From contig CASIBY010000009.1 in the NCBI GenBank assembly GCA_949373095.1, forward strand, positions 1-64,000: 64,000 nt of DNA, written 5' to 3'. The DNA comes from Candidatus Poseidoniaceae archaeon. GTDB taxonomy: Archaea > Thermoplasmatota > Poseidoniia > Poseidoniales > Poseidoniaceae. The notes beneath the pieces are model-generated. The model did not search any database, had not been told where the DNA came from, and was given only the letters and a program-made list of their open reading frames with translations. Shown piece after piece: positions 17,084 to 26,797 of the stretch. The position numbers and the translations under genes were made by a program. Position 1 is the first letter of the stretch, and each line of letters opens with the position of its first letter.

Positions 17084-17899
17084 TCAAATTACAAACAATG
17101 CAACGTCGCTAACGTAGCCTTCACAAACTGCTAGGACCCAAAGGTCCCCAAGGAAAACGAAGGTCAGGGATGTCCAAAACCAAAACCCGTGGGAGCGATT
17201 AAAGATACTGATTTTTCCGAAGAGTTTACCTCGGAGTTGACTCAATCCTGTTGTCCAACGGTCTAGCATTCCACCGGCTAGATGGCGCAATGCGTGACAA
17301 GAAGTGACATACATAGTAAGCAAGAATGCCTCAATACCCATTACAAGGGTTCCAAAAGAAAGACCAATACCGTCTTCAAAGGTCATGGCGTGAGTTACAT
17401 CCCACCACTTGATGATAAGAATCACCATGGCGGCATAAAGGAAATACCTGTGCAGGTTGTTGAAGATGAATAAGCGCTTTTCGCCCTGATAGCCGAGTTT
17501 TTTATTGATATCAGGTTCGTCAACCCAACAAGCAACTGGGCTTGCGAAAAAGGTACGATAGTATACTCGGCGCATGTAGTAACATGTCCCCCGGAAACCA
17601 AATGGAATCCAAAGAATCAACACCGCAGCGTTAACCCAAGTCGGATGGTCCCATGAAGATAGACCAAACAAGTCCCATTCCAACACGTTGGGTGAAAAGA
17701 TGGGCGACATTACCGTGTGCTTGGCGTCTAATCCGTAGGAAATTGTTCCTTCTGTCGTGTAGATGAACAGACGCCAGAAGGTATAGATCATAGCCGCAGT
17801 CAAGCCAATACCCATGGTAAGCGGTTGACTCCACCAGTTGTCTATTCGGTTCGTTCGACCCAAGCCATTGATGACTGGGAGTTTGATGCCGTCGCCCAT
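17084..17899 (-). CDS. sdhC: Succinate dehydrogenase membrane anchor (single-subunit type)
   Basis: 271 residues, about five TM helices. It holds SdhAB at the membrane and provides the quinone site. FRGTCYYMRRVYYRTFFASP followed by CWVDEP resembles the long cytochrome-b-like anchors of some Actinobacteria. Candidate haem-ligand histidines lie in NNLHRYFLYAAM and SCHALRHLAGG. There is no separate SdhD. It is the first gene of the operon; the ATG follows GAGGGTG. Confidence 0.85.
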   Translation of the reverse strand: MGDGIKLPVINGLGRTNRIDNWWSQPLTMGIGLTAAMIYTFWRLFIYTTEGTISYGLDAKHTVMSPIFSPNVLEWDLFGLSSWDHPTWVNAAVLILWIPFGFRGTCYYMRRVYYRTFFASPVACWVDEPDINKKLGYQGEKRLFIFNNLHRYFLYAAMVILIIKWWDVTHAMTFEDGIGLSFGTLVMGIEAFLLTMYVTSCHALRHLAGGMLDRWTTGLSQLRGKLFGKISIFNRSHGFWFWTSLTFVFLGDLWVLAVCEGYVSDVALFVI

Positions 17900-17994
17900 G
17901 GTTACACCCTCATTTCCCCTAAGGGAACATGCTACCCAATGCCGCAGGGTCTTTGAGGTTCACCATTGGACCACAGAGATTTTGAAGGTGAATA

Positions 17995-19623
17995 TCAAGC
18001 CAATTGAGTCCAGTCAACATCAGCTTCCGCCATCTCAACTTCTTCAACGTCCATCTGTGCAAGTTGGAGTTTTCCAGACAATTCGTCGTTGACCGCATGC
18101 CAGTAGGAATATGCTTCAATAACCCAAATTCCGGATTCCCTGGTTCCGTTTCCTGAGCCTTTCACTCCACCGAACGGAAGGTGAGCTTCAGCGCCTGTGG
18201 TGGAGTTATTGATTCCAGTCATCCCAGCCTTGATACCGGTCTTGTATCGGTATGCTTCCAAACGGTCATTGGTGTAGATTGCGGAAGACAAACCGTAGGG
18301 GCTTGCATTCGCCAGGTGAAGGGCATGGTCGAAATCGTCGGCTTTGCAAATGGTAACTGCGGGTCCGAAGACTTCCTCATGGAAGCACTTCATGTCTTCA
18401 GTGACTTCGGTGAAGACGTGGGGCCACATGAACACACCATCTTCTGCAGTTCCGAGGAAATTTGCAGGTTGGTTATCGCTGGTAATGCGGCCCTTACCGA
18501 ACATATGGTTAGCGCCTGAGGCCTTGCACATTTCTACTCCTATTAGGAAGTCCTTGGCATATTTTTCAGACAACATTGGCCCGTACAATACGCCCTCGTG
18601 TGCAAGAGAGTCACCAATGGTTGTGGACTCAACTTTAGCCATGAACTTGGTCATGAATTCGTCGTAGATGTCCTTGTGGAGAATCAAGTTGCCGAGCGAA
18701 GTGCAGCGTTGACCTGCAGTCCCGAAGGCACCCCAGTATGCTCCTTCAACAGCATTGTCTAGGTTAGCACTTGGCATAACAACAAGTGGATTCTTACCAC
18801 CAAGTTCAAGCGAACACGAGACGAGGTTGCGGCCACATACTTCCCCGATCATCTTACCGACTTCGGTAGAACCTGTGAAGGAAATTTTGTTGACCCGGCC
18901 TTCATCTACTGCATCAACAAGATATTGTCCAGCGCCGCTTCCTTTGCCGTGAACCAGGTTGATAACTCCGTTTGGAACTCCTGCCTCATGCATGATACGA
19001 GCAAGGGCAAAGGAGAGGAGAGGTGCATCTTGTGGGCTCTTCCATACACATGTATTTCCGCACATGATAGCTGGAATCATCTTCCAGAAAGGAACCGCTG
19101 CAGGGAAGTTGCAGGCGTTGATAATACCGCAGACTCCAAGAGGGCGGCGGTAAGTAAACAATTCTTTGTCCGGCAATTCTGAGTTGACAGTTTGTCCGTA
19201 CAAGCGTCGGCCTTCAGATTGGAAAAATAGACAGGTATCAATGGCTTCTTGAACTGAGCCAGCGGATTCTTTCAGAGTCTTGCCGATTTCCCGGGTTTCA
19301 AGTGCGACGATGGCATCTTTGTGCTCCATCAACAGTCGGCCCATGTTTCCAATAATCTGGCCACGAGTGGGAGCGGGAGTAGCTGCCCATCCAGGGAACG
19401 CAGCGTGTGCAGCATCAAGGGCAGAGTGGACATCCTCGCGGGTCGAGAGAGGAAATTCCCCAAGGGTATCGTTGAGGATGGCTGGATTGATGGACGTAAA
19501 AGAGGAACCATCGCTCGCCAGTAACAACTGACCGTTGATGATGTTGTATCCCTTAACGCTAGGCTTACCGTTAGGGTTGTTTGAGGTCAAAAATTCGAGG
19601 CCGGTTTCTAGGACGTGAACCAT
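17995..19623 (-). CDS. NAD(P)-dependent aldehyde dehydrogenase
   Basis: Start moved from the track's 19710 to ATG 19623 (MVHVLETGLEF), since the 29 upstream residues are basic and unlike the family; length 542. All ALDH hallmarks are present: NACNFPAAVPFWKM, the cofactor loop FTGSTEVGKMIGE, general base Glu in LELGGKNP, nucleophile Cys in GTAGQRCTS, and EEVFGPAVTI. It oxidises an aldehyde to the acid. The sequence around the Cys leans toward the ALDH7-like (aminoadipate-semialdehyde) branch, but the substrate is uncertain. An acidic tail (DVEEVEMAEADVD) extends beyond the family end. A TATA box lies about 55 nt upstream. It ends 95 bp before sdhC begins, on the same strand. Confidence 0.85.
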   Translation of the reverse strand: MVHVLETGLEFLTSNNPNGKPSVKGYNIINGQLLLASDGSSFTSINPAILNDTLGEFPLSTREDVHSALDAAHAAFPGWAATPAPTRGQIIGNMGRLLMEHKDAIVALETREIGKTLKESAGSVQEAIDTCLFFQSEGRRLYGQTVNSELPDKELFTYRRPLGVCGIINACNFPAAVPFWKMIPAIMCGNTCVWKSPQDAPLLSFALARIMHEAGVPNGVINLVHGKGSGAGQYLVDAVDEGRVNKISFTGSTEVGKMIGEVCGRNLVSCSLELGGKNPLVVMPSANLDNAVEGAYWGAFGTAGQRCTSLGNLILHKDIYDEFMTKFMAKVESTTIGDSLAHEGVLYGPMLSEKYAKDFLIGVEMCKASGANHMFGKGRITSDNQPANFLGTAEDGVFMWPHVFTEVTEDMKCFHEEVFGPAVTICKADDFDHALHLANASPYGLSSAIYTNDRLEAYRYKTGIKAGMTGINNSTTGAEAHLPFGGVKGSGNGTRESGIWVIEAYSYWHAVNDELSGKLQLAQMDVEEVEMAEADVDWTQLA

Positions 19624-19675
19624 GAGCAAAGCGAACAACACTCGTCTCTTGAATGTGATGGAACGAAAGACATGG

Positions 19676-19688
19676 TCAATATAAGGCG
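19676..19688 (-). promoter_or_regulatory. TATA-like element for aldehyde dehydrogenase
   Basis: On the minus strand it reads CGCCTTATATTGA, centred about 58 nt before ATG 19623. That predicts a leader of some 30 nt. Confidence 0.4.
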
Positions 19689-19752
19689 TGCATTTAAGTG
19701 AGTCCTGCACTTTTGCACTTTGTAAACTGACCTGAATGGCGTGGTGGAGTCT

Positions 19753-19760
19753 TCATATAC
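19753..19760 (+). promoter_or_regulatory. TATA-like element for cdc48
   Basis: TCATATAC lies about 43 nt before ATG 19799. Transcription about 25 nt downstream would give a short leader carrying the GAGGAGCG ribosome site. Confidence 0.35.
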
Positions 19761-19798
19761 CGTCGTATGCCAATAGGAAATGTTGAGGAGCGAGTGTT

Positions 19799-22027
19799 AT
19801 GTCTGACAAAGAGGAATCTGTTTCATTGCGAGTATCAAAAGCCATACCGTCAGACGTAGGACATGGGCGTGCCCGCATATCTGCCGACATGGGGTTGGAC
19901 TTGAAGCCCGGTGACATCGTCGAAATCAGCGGCGATAACCGCTCAACGGCTGCCATTTATTGGCGAAGTCGTCCCGAAGATGCAAAGATGGACATTATTC
20001 GTGTAGACGGAATCATCCGCAAGAATGCTGGAGTCAGTCTCGGCGACCGAGTTACCGTGACGAAAGTTGAAGCAAAAGATTGCACTAAACTCACCATTTC
20101 CCCGGTAATGGCCAACAAACAGAAAGTAAAGTTTGGCCCAGGCATTGAAGGATTTGCACGCAGGGGCCTTGCAAAGCGCCCAGTTGTGGCCGGAGACCGA
20201 ATCTTCATCCCAGGAATGACATTGTTTGCCGAGGCACTACCGTTTGCTGTCGTGCAGACAACCCCCAAAGGTATTGTCAAAGTTACAACTGACACAGAAA
20301 TTGTCATCAAGGACGAAGCCGTTGCTGAGGAAGACGTTGGCCAATCTGAAGGAATCACCTACGAAGACGTTGGCGGAATTGGACAGCAGTTGCTCAAAGT
20401 TCGGGAAATGATAGAATTACCACTTAAGCATCCTGAGTTGTTCCGAAGACTCGGTATTGACCCACCAAAGGGTGTGCTGCTTCACGGACCACCTGGAACT
20501 GGAAAAACAATGATTGCAAAGGCTGTTGCAACCGAAGTCAACGCCCACTTCAAGAGTATTAACGGCCCTGAAATCATCTCCAAGTACTATGGTGAATCCG
20601 AAAAACAATTGCGAGAAATTTTTGATGAAGCATCAGACAACGCTCCAGCAATTATATTCATTGATGAAATTGATTCAATTTGTCCAAAGCGGGAAGATGT
20701 TTCTGGAGAAGTTGAGCGACGTGTTGTTGCTCAAATGCTCACTCTAATGGATGGAATGCAGGGCCGTGAAAATGTCGTGGTTATCGGTGCAACCAATCGG
20801 CGTGATGCCCTTGACCCAGCACTCCGTCGGCCAGGTCGTTTCGACAGGGAAATCGAAATCGGTGTCCCTGACCGTGATGGCCGAAGTGAAATTATGGATG
20901 TCCATACGCGACAAATGCCGATTGCAGAGGATTTTGACATCTCATGGGTACTTGACAACACCTACGGATTTGTAGGCGCTGATCTGGCTGCCCTTGTTCG
21001 TGAAGCAGCAATGCGTGCTCTACGAAGATACCTTCCAGAAATGGACTTGGAAGAGGAAACCATCCCTCCAGAAGTCCTCGAAAAAATGGAAGTCTGCATG
21101 GATGACTTCAAAGAAGCTATCCGTGACATTGAACCCTCTGCTCTAAGAGAAATTTATGTTGAAGTTCCTGAAGTTTCATGGGAAGAGGTCGGAGGACTCA
21201 ATGAAGTCAAAGACCGCCTCAAGGAATCGGTAGAATGGCCACTCACTAAACCTGAACTGTTTGAGCACTTTGGAATCAAGCCACCACGAGGAATCGTACT
21301 CTTTGGCGCCCCAGGTACTGGAAAAACCCTGCTTGCAAAGGCCATTGCGAACGAAGCTCAGGCTAATTTCATCAGTATCAAGGGTCCAGAACTCATCTCG
21401 AAGTGGGTCGGAGAATCTGAACGAGCAATTCGGGAGATTTTCAAGAAGGCTAAGCAATCAGCCCCCTCCATCATCTTCCTTGATGAGTTCGAATCCATCG
21501 CATCCATGAGAAGCGGCGGTTCAGCTTCAGAGGGCAGCGATGTATCAAACCGAGTCGTGAACCAACTTCTTGCGAGCATGGATGGCGTAGAGTCACTTGA
21601 CGGCGTTATCATCGTTGCCGCAACCAACCGCCCAGAAATGATTGACCCTGCACTTTTGCGAAGTGGTCGCTTTGAGCGAGTTCTGCACGTACCTCCGCCA
21701 GACGCCGGCGCTCGAGAAGTCATCTTCAACATCCACAGTGAAGGAATGCCGTTGAGCAAATTCTCTTTCAAGGATATTCTCACAGGCATGGATGGATTTA
21801 CGGGAGCAGACATTGAGGCAGTATGCCGAGAAGCTGCACTCATCTGTATGCGTGCCGGTAAGAAGCGTGTCACTAAGTCCCACTTTGAGGATGCTATCTC
21901 TCGAGTACGACCAACTGTCACTCCGGACATGCTGGATTACTACCAGAAGATGGAAAGCCGTTTGACGTCTGGATTGAGCAATATCAAGCGAAATCGTGAC
22001 TTCAGCCGTGGCATGGAAACCATGTGA
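19799..22027 (+). CDS. cdc48: CDC48/VAT-type AAA+ ATPase (unfoldase)
   Basis: 742 residues: N-terminal double-psi barrel and CDC48_2 domain (about 1-185), then two AAA+ rings. D1 has Walker A GPPGTGKT (~229) and Walker [12 protein letters not shown]2 has GAPGTGKT (~502) and [12 protein letters not shown]. Arg fingers ([24 protein letters not shown]) are present. The hexamer extracts and unfolds proteins, feeding the proteasome in Archaea. The C-terminus ends with FSRGMETM rather than a clear HbYX motif. ATG 19799 follows GAGGAGCG. It is divergent from the aldehyde dehydrogenase and 68 bp ahead of a PRC-barrel gene. Confidence 0.95.
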   Translation: MSDKEESVSLRVSKAIPSDVGHGRARISADMGLDLKPGDIVEISGDNRSTAAIYWRSRPEDAKMDIIRVDGIIRKNAGVSLGDRVTVTKVEAKDCTKLTISPVMANKQKVKFGPGIEGFARRGLAKRPVVAGDRIFIPGMTLFAEALPFAVVQTTPKGIVKVTTDTEIVIKDEAVAEEDVGQSEGITYEDVGGIGQQLLKVREMIELPLKHPELFRRLGIDPPKGVLLHGPPGTGKTMIAKAVATEVNAHFKSINGPEIISKYYGESEKQLREIFDEASDNAPAIIFIDEIDSICPKREDVSGEVERRVVAQMLTLMDGMQGRENVVVIGATNRRDALDPALRRPGRFDREIEIGVPDRDGRSEIMDVHTRQMPIAEDFDISWVLDNTYGFVGADLAALVREAAMRALRRYLPEMDLEEETIPPEVLEKMEVCMDDFKEAIRDIEPSALREIYVEVPEVSWEEVGGLNEVKDRLKESVEWPLTKPELFEHFGIKPPRGIVLFGAPGTGKTLLAKAIANEAQANFISIKGPELISKWVGESERAIREIFKKAKQSAPSIIFLDEFESIASMRSGGSASEGSDVSNRVVNQLLASMDGVESLDGVIIVAATNRPEMIDPALLRSGRFERVLHVPPPDAGAREVIFNIHSEGMPLSKFSFKDILTGMDGFTGADIEAVCREAALICMRAGKKRVTKSHFEDAISRVRPTVTPDMLDYYQKMESRLTSGLSNIKRNRDFSRGMETM

Positions 22028-22095
22028 TTTGGCCTCACCATACCGACGCATTCATTTGGCCTCGCTGAAACGGATTGACCACAGAGGTAGATGAG

Positions 22096-22335
22096 ATGGC
22101 GATCTTCGGCAGGGAAGTTATAGGACGTCTGGTCGCTGACCGCACGGGAACCGACCTCGGTAGTTTGACGGACATCCACTTTGACCTCAAAACAGGAGCT
22201 ATTAGCGAACTCATCGTCACTGTTGAAGCAACTGTAAGTGCAGCAGCACTTCCCTTTGAGAGCCGTGAAAACATCGTTATAATTCCCGTAGACGCTGTCT
22301 CTAGAATAGCAACAAAAATTCATCTGAACCGTTGA
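22096..22335 (+). CDS. PRC-barrel domain protein
   Basis: 79 residues starting MAIFGREVIG at ATG 22096, which follows GAGGTAGATGAG; the track's TTG 22075 lacks a ribosome site. The chain is a PRC-barrel: VIGRLVADRTGTDLGSLTDI, then LIVTVEA, then ENIVIIPVDAVSRIA. Single-domain archaeal PRC-barrel proteins are thought to be small adaptors; some act in RNA processing or, as CdpB-type proteins, in cell division. Which applies here cannot be told. It is probably co-transcribed with cdc48. Confidence 0.8.
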   Translation: MAIFGREVIGRLVADRTGTDLGSLTDIHFDLKTGAISELIVTVEATVSAAALPFESRENIVIIPVDAVSRIATKIHLNR

Positions 22336-22414
22336 AACACCCTAGTTTATTGTAACACATTGGATGAGCATTTTATGTTCTTGTTTGGACAACCTTCTAA
22401 AGATAGGTGAAACC

Positions 22415-22444
22415 GTGGAAGAGTGGGTAGTTTCTCCCAAGTGA
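22415..22444 (+). CDS. Possible 9-codon leader ORF
   Basis: GTG GAA GAG TGG then five more codons and TGA. AGGTGA lies 4 nt before the GTG. The TGA overlaps the DUF4350 ATG at 22444 (TGATG), the same junction used by sdhA-sdhB and pyrB-pyrI. It may couple ribosomes onto the next gene; it could also be chance. Confidence 0.3.
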   Translation: MEEWVVSPK

Positions 22445-24063
22445 TGTCTATGGTCGGCCTGCCTGCTAATTTTAACGCCAGAAGGATTGCCCTTCAAGCG
22501 TCATTTTGGCTTGTTATGCTTATCCTACTAATGACAATCCTGCTCAATTTCATCAACCTGAGCGCCACAAACCAACTCTCGGCTTACGATGATGATTGGA
22601 ACGATATGTCTGCGTTCAGACAGGATATCAAAGACATGGGGATTCAAACTAACTCACTCGTGAGTAGTCCGTTGCTCCTCGGCGACATCGAAGACCCCCG
22701 TAACACAACCTACATCCTTGCCGGTGTAGAGCGAGATACACTCACTCTTCCACAATTTGATGAGGACGGTTTCATCACCATTGCATCGGGCAGTGGATAC
22801 TCGCCCTCAGAGATCAACGCCATCGTTGAATTTGTCGAGGCCGGTGGAACGGCGCTTGTCTTGGAGGATTATGGCTACGGAAGTTCTGTTGCAGAGGCGT
22901 TCGGAGTGAGGTTCATGGGCGAGCAGGTATACGATACCAACTACGTCGCAGAACTTGATTTCAATTACATTTGGATGTGCGTTCAGGAGAACCCATGTGG
23001 CATGAACGGTACTAAGATTGACCCGAGCACCCTGTCATCTCACGAGCGCTGGGCCAATGTCGGTGAACAAGGGGAACACCCTTGCTCACTCTTGGATGGA
23101 GAAAGCATGACCGAGGCTGAAGCTGGCCTTTGTACTCAACATTGGAACAGTGGCGTCATTGAATACAACGGCACCTATCAGATGCTACTCAACAATGTCA
23201 CGGGACTTGAGAAAATCCCAGGCGTTCGGGGCCCGCTAAGTGAAGTTGCAGTTCGTGCTATGACCAGCAACGGGGCAACCGTGGACGTTAACGGAGATGG
23301 CGATATACAATTTGGAAGCGAAATAACACCGGCAACACCAGACCGGTGGGGCCAATTCAATCTCACTATCGAAGCATGTGCACGAACCAGTTGCGACCCA
23401 TCCGATGGTGGAAGAATTGTCTTCATGGCTGACGGGTCTGCACTCATTAACGCTATGTACGATTACGAAGGCTTCAACGAAGGAAAATACGGTGAAACCG
23501 CAACGCTCATGCCCGCAAATGACAATCGCAAGTGGGCCATGGATTTCATCGCTGAAGCCTTGATGAGTCAACTGGAAGGCGAAGAAGGTGAACCTGCTGA
23601 GAACGCAATGGTCATTTTTGATGAATCACGACACCCCCAAAGTGCCCTTGCGGCTGATTCTTACAACACGGTTTACTTCCTCCTTGTCTACTTCACTGGA
23701 GAAGGTCTAGCCATGCTCCTTCTTTTCCTCATTCTGTTCGTAGCCTTTGAAGCAGTTCTCATCAAGAAACGTGACCCAGAGCCATGGCGCCACGTATTCA
23801 GCATCATCTACTACGGATTTGGTGATGCCAATAGATATGCTTACTATTCCAAAGTGGAGAAGATTCGCCAAGTGTTCCTTTCTAAGGTTCGAAACCAAAA
23901 CGGACTGAATCGTGAAGAATTCCAAGGTATGCAAGCCAATGAACTCGTTTCAATGATAAGCGACCCTGTTCTTGCCAAATTTGCGGTTGAATCAAACAAC
24001 CGATACACGCTTGAACAGACGGTCGCTCTGGTCAAACGGATTAAGGCGTGGGGACGTCAGTGA
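22444..24063 (+). CDS. DUF4350-type membrane protein
   Basis: 539 residues from ATG 22444 (MSMVGLPANF); the track uses GTG 22423. A TM helix near the N-terminus (SFWLVMLILLMTILLNFI) precedes an external domain of about 350 residues with a DUF4350/GATase-like pattern (AIVEFVEAGGTALVLEDYG). It holds several Cys pairs (CVQENPC, CARTSC) likely to form disulfides. A second TM (LAMLLLFLILFVAFEAVL) leads to a cytoplasmic helical tail. DUF4350 proteins usually sit beside DUF58 and MoxR-type ATPases. Here DUF58 follows by 10 bp, and no MoxR is in the window. Role unknown; membrane-protein assembly or stress has been suggested for such clusters. Confidence 0.7.
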   Translation: MSMVGLPANFNARRIALQASFWLVMLILLMTILLNFINLSATNQLSAYDDDWNDMSAFRQDIKDMGIQTNSLVSSPLLLGDIEDPRNTTYILAGVERDTLTLPQFDEDGFITIASGSGYSPSEINAIVEFVEAGGTALVLEDYGYGSSVAEAFGVRFMGEQVYDTNYVAELDFNYIWMCVQENPCGMNGTKIDPSTLSSHERWANVGEQGEHPCSLLDGESMTEAEAGLCTQHWNSGVIEYNGTYQMLLNNVTGLEKIPGVRGPLSEVAVRAMTSNGATVDVNGDGDIQFGSEITPATPDRWGQFNLTIEACARTSCDPSDGGRIVFMADGSALINAMYDYEGFNEGKYGETATLMPANDNRKWAMDFIAEALMSQLEGEEGEPAENAMVIFDESRHPQSALAADSYNTVYFLLVYFTGEGLAMLLLFLILFVAFEAVLIKKRDPEPWRHVFSIIYYGFGDANRYAYYSKVEKIRQVFLSKVRNQNGLNREEFQGMQANELVSMISDPVLAKFAVESNNRYTLEQTVALVKRIKAWGRQ

Positions 24064-24073
24064 GGTGAGATGA

Positions 24074-25327
24074 ATGTGGACACGTAAGGCTGCTTTCACC
24101 TTCACTGGAGGAATTGCTCTTGTGTTGATTGGAATGATGATTTCCAATCAGCAAATGATGATACTTGGCCTCAGTTTGGTGGCCTTCATCGTGGTTAATT
24201 CATGGATTTCTGGTCATGGTGACGTTGAAGTTCAGCGAACACTCTCCGCTGATAACCTGTACAAAGGAGATGATTTGTATGTTGAACTCCTTATTACGAA
24301 CCGTAGCAACAGGAAAACCCAGATGCTGGACATCTACGATAACATCCCTCACGAGATGAAGTTGCGAAGTGGATTGAATCAGATGCAACTGAACCTCAAA
24401 CCTGGCGAGTCCGCTCGTATTCGCTATGTGCTCCGTTGCCCGTTAAGAGGACACTACTCTCTAGGACCTGTATCACTACGTGCCCGAAACACATTCAATC
24501 TAGGTGTTGAAGACATGTATGTTGACCATCACAGTGACATTGTTATCTTCCCGCAAATCAAGGACATTGAAGAAGCATTCTTGCGAAGCCGCACACCCAA
24601 GATGTACACTGGGGCGACAACTCTACGAACACCAGGGCAAGGGTCTGAATTTTATTCTCTACGAGAGTATGTCCCTGGAGACCCGTTCAAGAACATCAAT
24701 TGGAAAGCATTTGCCCGAACTGGTGAACTGATGGTGAACGAAAAATGCCGAGATGCGGTAACCGACCTCTATCTCATTCTTGACAGCCGAGACCTCGCCC
24801 GCATTGGGACCGTCCTCAAAAATCCCCTCGAGATGGGAACCGTGTCCGCAGCAAGTCTAGCAGCCTTCTTTTTGAAACGCCGAGATTCAGTCGCTCTTGC
24901 AATTTATGATGAAAAATTGTCATATCTTCCACCAGACACCGGTGACAAACAGTACTTCAAGATTCTAAGTGCACTGGCGGGAGTAACACCGAAGGGAACT
25001 ATGCCGCTTCAGGCGGTAACAAACTCGCTCAGTGGAAGATTTAGTCGGGGAAGTCCAGTGTTCGTCATCTCCTCATGCGAAGGCGACGGTACTGTGCCCG
25101 CCGCTGTTCGCGACTTGGTTGGTCGAGGGCACGAAGTAACTGTCTTGTCTCCATCTAGCGTAGACTTTGAACGTCTCGTGAGCAGGATTCCACGTATGTC
25201 GTACGAAGTCCTGAAACTAGAACGACAGAACCGACTCACAACGCTCGCAGGTTCGGGAGCACAAGTCATCGATTGGATGCCCGACATGGATCTGTCACAG
25301 GCATTAATGCAGGTAAAGGGGTACTGA
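24074..25327 (+). CDS. DUF58 domain protein
   Basis: 417 residues. Two N-terminal TM helices (GGIALVLIGMMIS, LGLSLVAFIVVNSWI), a beta-rich segment, then the DUF58 domain with its signature REYVPGDPFKNINWKAFART and a VWA-like fold (LYLILDSRDLARIG, PVFVISSCEGDG). The DxSxS-type metal site is only partly kept (LDSRD). DUF58 proteins are presumed partners of MoxR AAA+ ATPases. ATG 24074 follows GAGGTGAG by 4 nt. It lies between the DUF4350 gene and a multi-pass membrane protein with almost no spacing, so one transcript. Confidence 0.85.
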   Translation: MWTRKAAFTFTGGIALVLIGMMISNQQMMILGLSLVAFIVVNSWISGHGDVEVQRTLSADNLYKGDDLYVELLITNRSNRKTQMLDIYDNIPHEMKLRSGLNQMQLNLKPGESARIRYVLRCPLRGHYSLGPVSLRARNTFNLGVEDMYVDHHSDIVIFPQIKDIEEAFLRSRTPKMYTGATTLRTPGQGSEFYSLREYVPGDPFKNINWKAFARTGELMVNEKCRDAVTDLYLILDSRDLARIGTVLKNPLEMGTVSAASLAAFFLKRRDSVALAIYDEKLSYLPPDTGDKQYFKILSALAGVTPKGTMPLQAVTNSLSGRFSRGSPVFVISSCEGDGTVPAAVRDLVGRGHEVTVLSPSSVDFERLVSRIPRMSYEVLKLERQNRLTTLAGSGAQVIDWMPDMDLSQALMQVKGY

Positions 25328-25329
25328 AG

Positions 25330-26547
25330 ATGGCAGGTGAAGTAGGTCTCCAGTCAGATGTTCTTATGGAAGGCACCGCTCGTCCAAGAACACTTCATCT
25401 GAAAAATTTGAGGCGTCAATGGCAGATCCTTTGCCTCCAAATCGTTGCAACAATTGCCCTCATCACCATGTATGTCCAAGTGGTCCAAACTTACGTCGTA
25501 GGATCCATAGACCATACCATCCTGTTTGACTCCATTGAATTACTGATATCAGACCAGCTCCCTCTGGGTGACTGGTTAACAGGAGAAGGAAGAGAGGGTC
25601 TTTCGAGATTCTTTGTTCCAATGGTCATGGGACTTGGCTTAGGCGGAATCATGGCCTTCATTGCATTCCAAAGTCCCAAGGTTCAGCAGAGAATCAAATT
25701 AGGATTCATCGTTGGCCTGATTGTTCTTCTCGTTGGACGCCTTCTTCTTTCTTGGTTTGCTGGAATGCTGTTTGAATTCAACCTGCGACTACCTGACGAA
25801 GGTGAATTAGAAACCCTTCAGTGGCCTCTCCTCATGATTTTGTCACTCATCATCCTCTTCATCTATCTCTTACCCGTTATCATGGGTACTCGAGGCATAT
25901 GGGGTCTATCACGCCGTTCAATCGCTTGGGCAATCGGTTTCACACTCCTTTTCCTAGGAATTCATGCCATTCTCACCTTCCCGCTTATCAAAGGACAACT
26001 TGGGTCCTATGGTGGAGTTCTAGCCACGCTTGAGAGTCAAACATCAGACCCTACAATCGGACTCTTTGGTCTGAATTTGGTTACAAAGGAACAGTTCGAC
26101 CTCATCCTCATAGCAGTACTCATCATGGTGTTCCAAGAAGCGAGTTACGGCGTAATCCGGAACCTTGAGTATGCATTCCGCCTTCCTGAATCGTGCAAGC
26201 GCGACCCAGAATATGTGCGCCAAATGGATAACGTACTCAACACTCACTTGCGCCATACATTCTTTTTCTTAGGCTTGACAGGACTAGCGACGATGGTCGC
26301 ATTAGGTTTCCACAAAGTTCTCCTCACCATCGTTTCAGATACGACAGGCAGTCAGTGGGCAGGACAGGTTTCAGAATCCATTGAATTAACTCTTACCTAC
26401 GGATTAGTCATCTCCGCTTTGCTGTTCCTTAGCATCATGTCTGTGCTGAGGTTCTTTATCCCATGGCAGCGAGTCATAGGGCTGATACAGTCACGGGGAG
26501 TGAAGGATGATACGAAGCCCGCAACTAAGGACTTCACACAACTTTGA
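25330..26547 (+). CDS. Multi-pass membrane protein of DUF58 operon
   Basis: 405 residues from ATG 25330 (MAGEVGLQSD), two bases after the DUF58 stop; the track start lies inside DUF58. I count seven to eight TM helices, for example ILCLQIVATIALITMYVQVV, LGFIVGLIVLLVGRLLLSW and WAIGFTLLFLGIHAILTF. I recognise no family. The order DUF4350-DUF58-this gene suggests a membrane complex. Its TGA abuts the stop of the convergent gene (TGATCA). Confidence 0.75.
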   Translation: MAGEVGLQSDVLMEGTARPRTLHLKNLRRQWQILCLQIVATIALITMYVQVVQTYVVGSIDHTILFDSIELLISDQLPLGDWLTGEGREGLSRFFVPMVMGLGLGGIMAFIAFQSPKVQQRIKLGFIVGLIVLLVGRLLLSWFAGMLFEFNLRLPDEGELETLQWPLLMILSLIILFIYLLPVIMGTRGIWGLSRRSIAWAIGFTLLFLGIHAILTFPLIKGQLGSYGGVLATLESQTSDPTIGLFGLNLVTKEQFDLILIAVLIMVFQEASYGVIRNLEYAFRLPESCKRDPEYVRQMDNVLNTHLRHTFFFLGLTGLATMVALGFHKVLLTIVSDTTGSQWAGQVSESIELTLTYGLVISALLFLSIMSVLRFFIPWQRVIGLIQSRGVKDDTKPATKDFTQL

Positions 26548-26787
26548 TCATTGATTGGACTGAATCAATCGCCCAATCATCTCACTTGTTGCCAGTAAAA
26601 GCAATGGGAAGGCGATAAAGCCAATCGTAAATCCAATCCAATTCGTGTTGAACTGGTCGCTAATGCTGCCACCATAAACGCTGGTTATGACAACGACTGC
26701 AACCAGCATGAATCGTTCAAGAAACAGGGGGTATGGTCGACCTTTCGCTTCTTCCCGCCCTAGGAGAGTTGTCGGTTCACTTGACAA
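26548..26787 (-). CDS. Small membrane protein, last gene of Roadblock operon
   Basis: 79 residues. I place the start at TTG 26787 because TGAGGTG, formed by the upstream gene's stop, lies 6 nt before it; the track start (26829) overlaps the giant gene. Two TM helices: FMLVAVVVITSVYGGS and IGFTIGFIAFPLLLLATSEM. No family recognised. The spacing (10 bp) links it to the coiled-coil Roadblock protein, so it may be a membrane anchor for it (inference). Confidence 0.6.
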   Translation of the reverse strand: MSSEPTTLLGREEAKGRPYPLFLERFMLVAVVVITSVYGGSISDQFNTNWIGFTIGFIAFPLLLLATSEMIGRLIQSNQ

Positions 26788-26797
26788 CTTTAGCACC

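Noticed and set aside
21358-21930. 190-aa ORF opposite cdc48
   Set aside because: Antisense shadow of the well-supported AAA+ D2 domain; Ser/Arg-rich composition and no domain.
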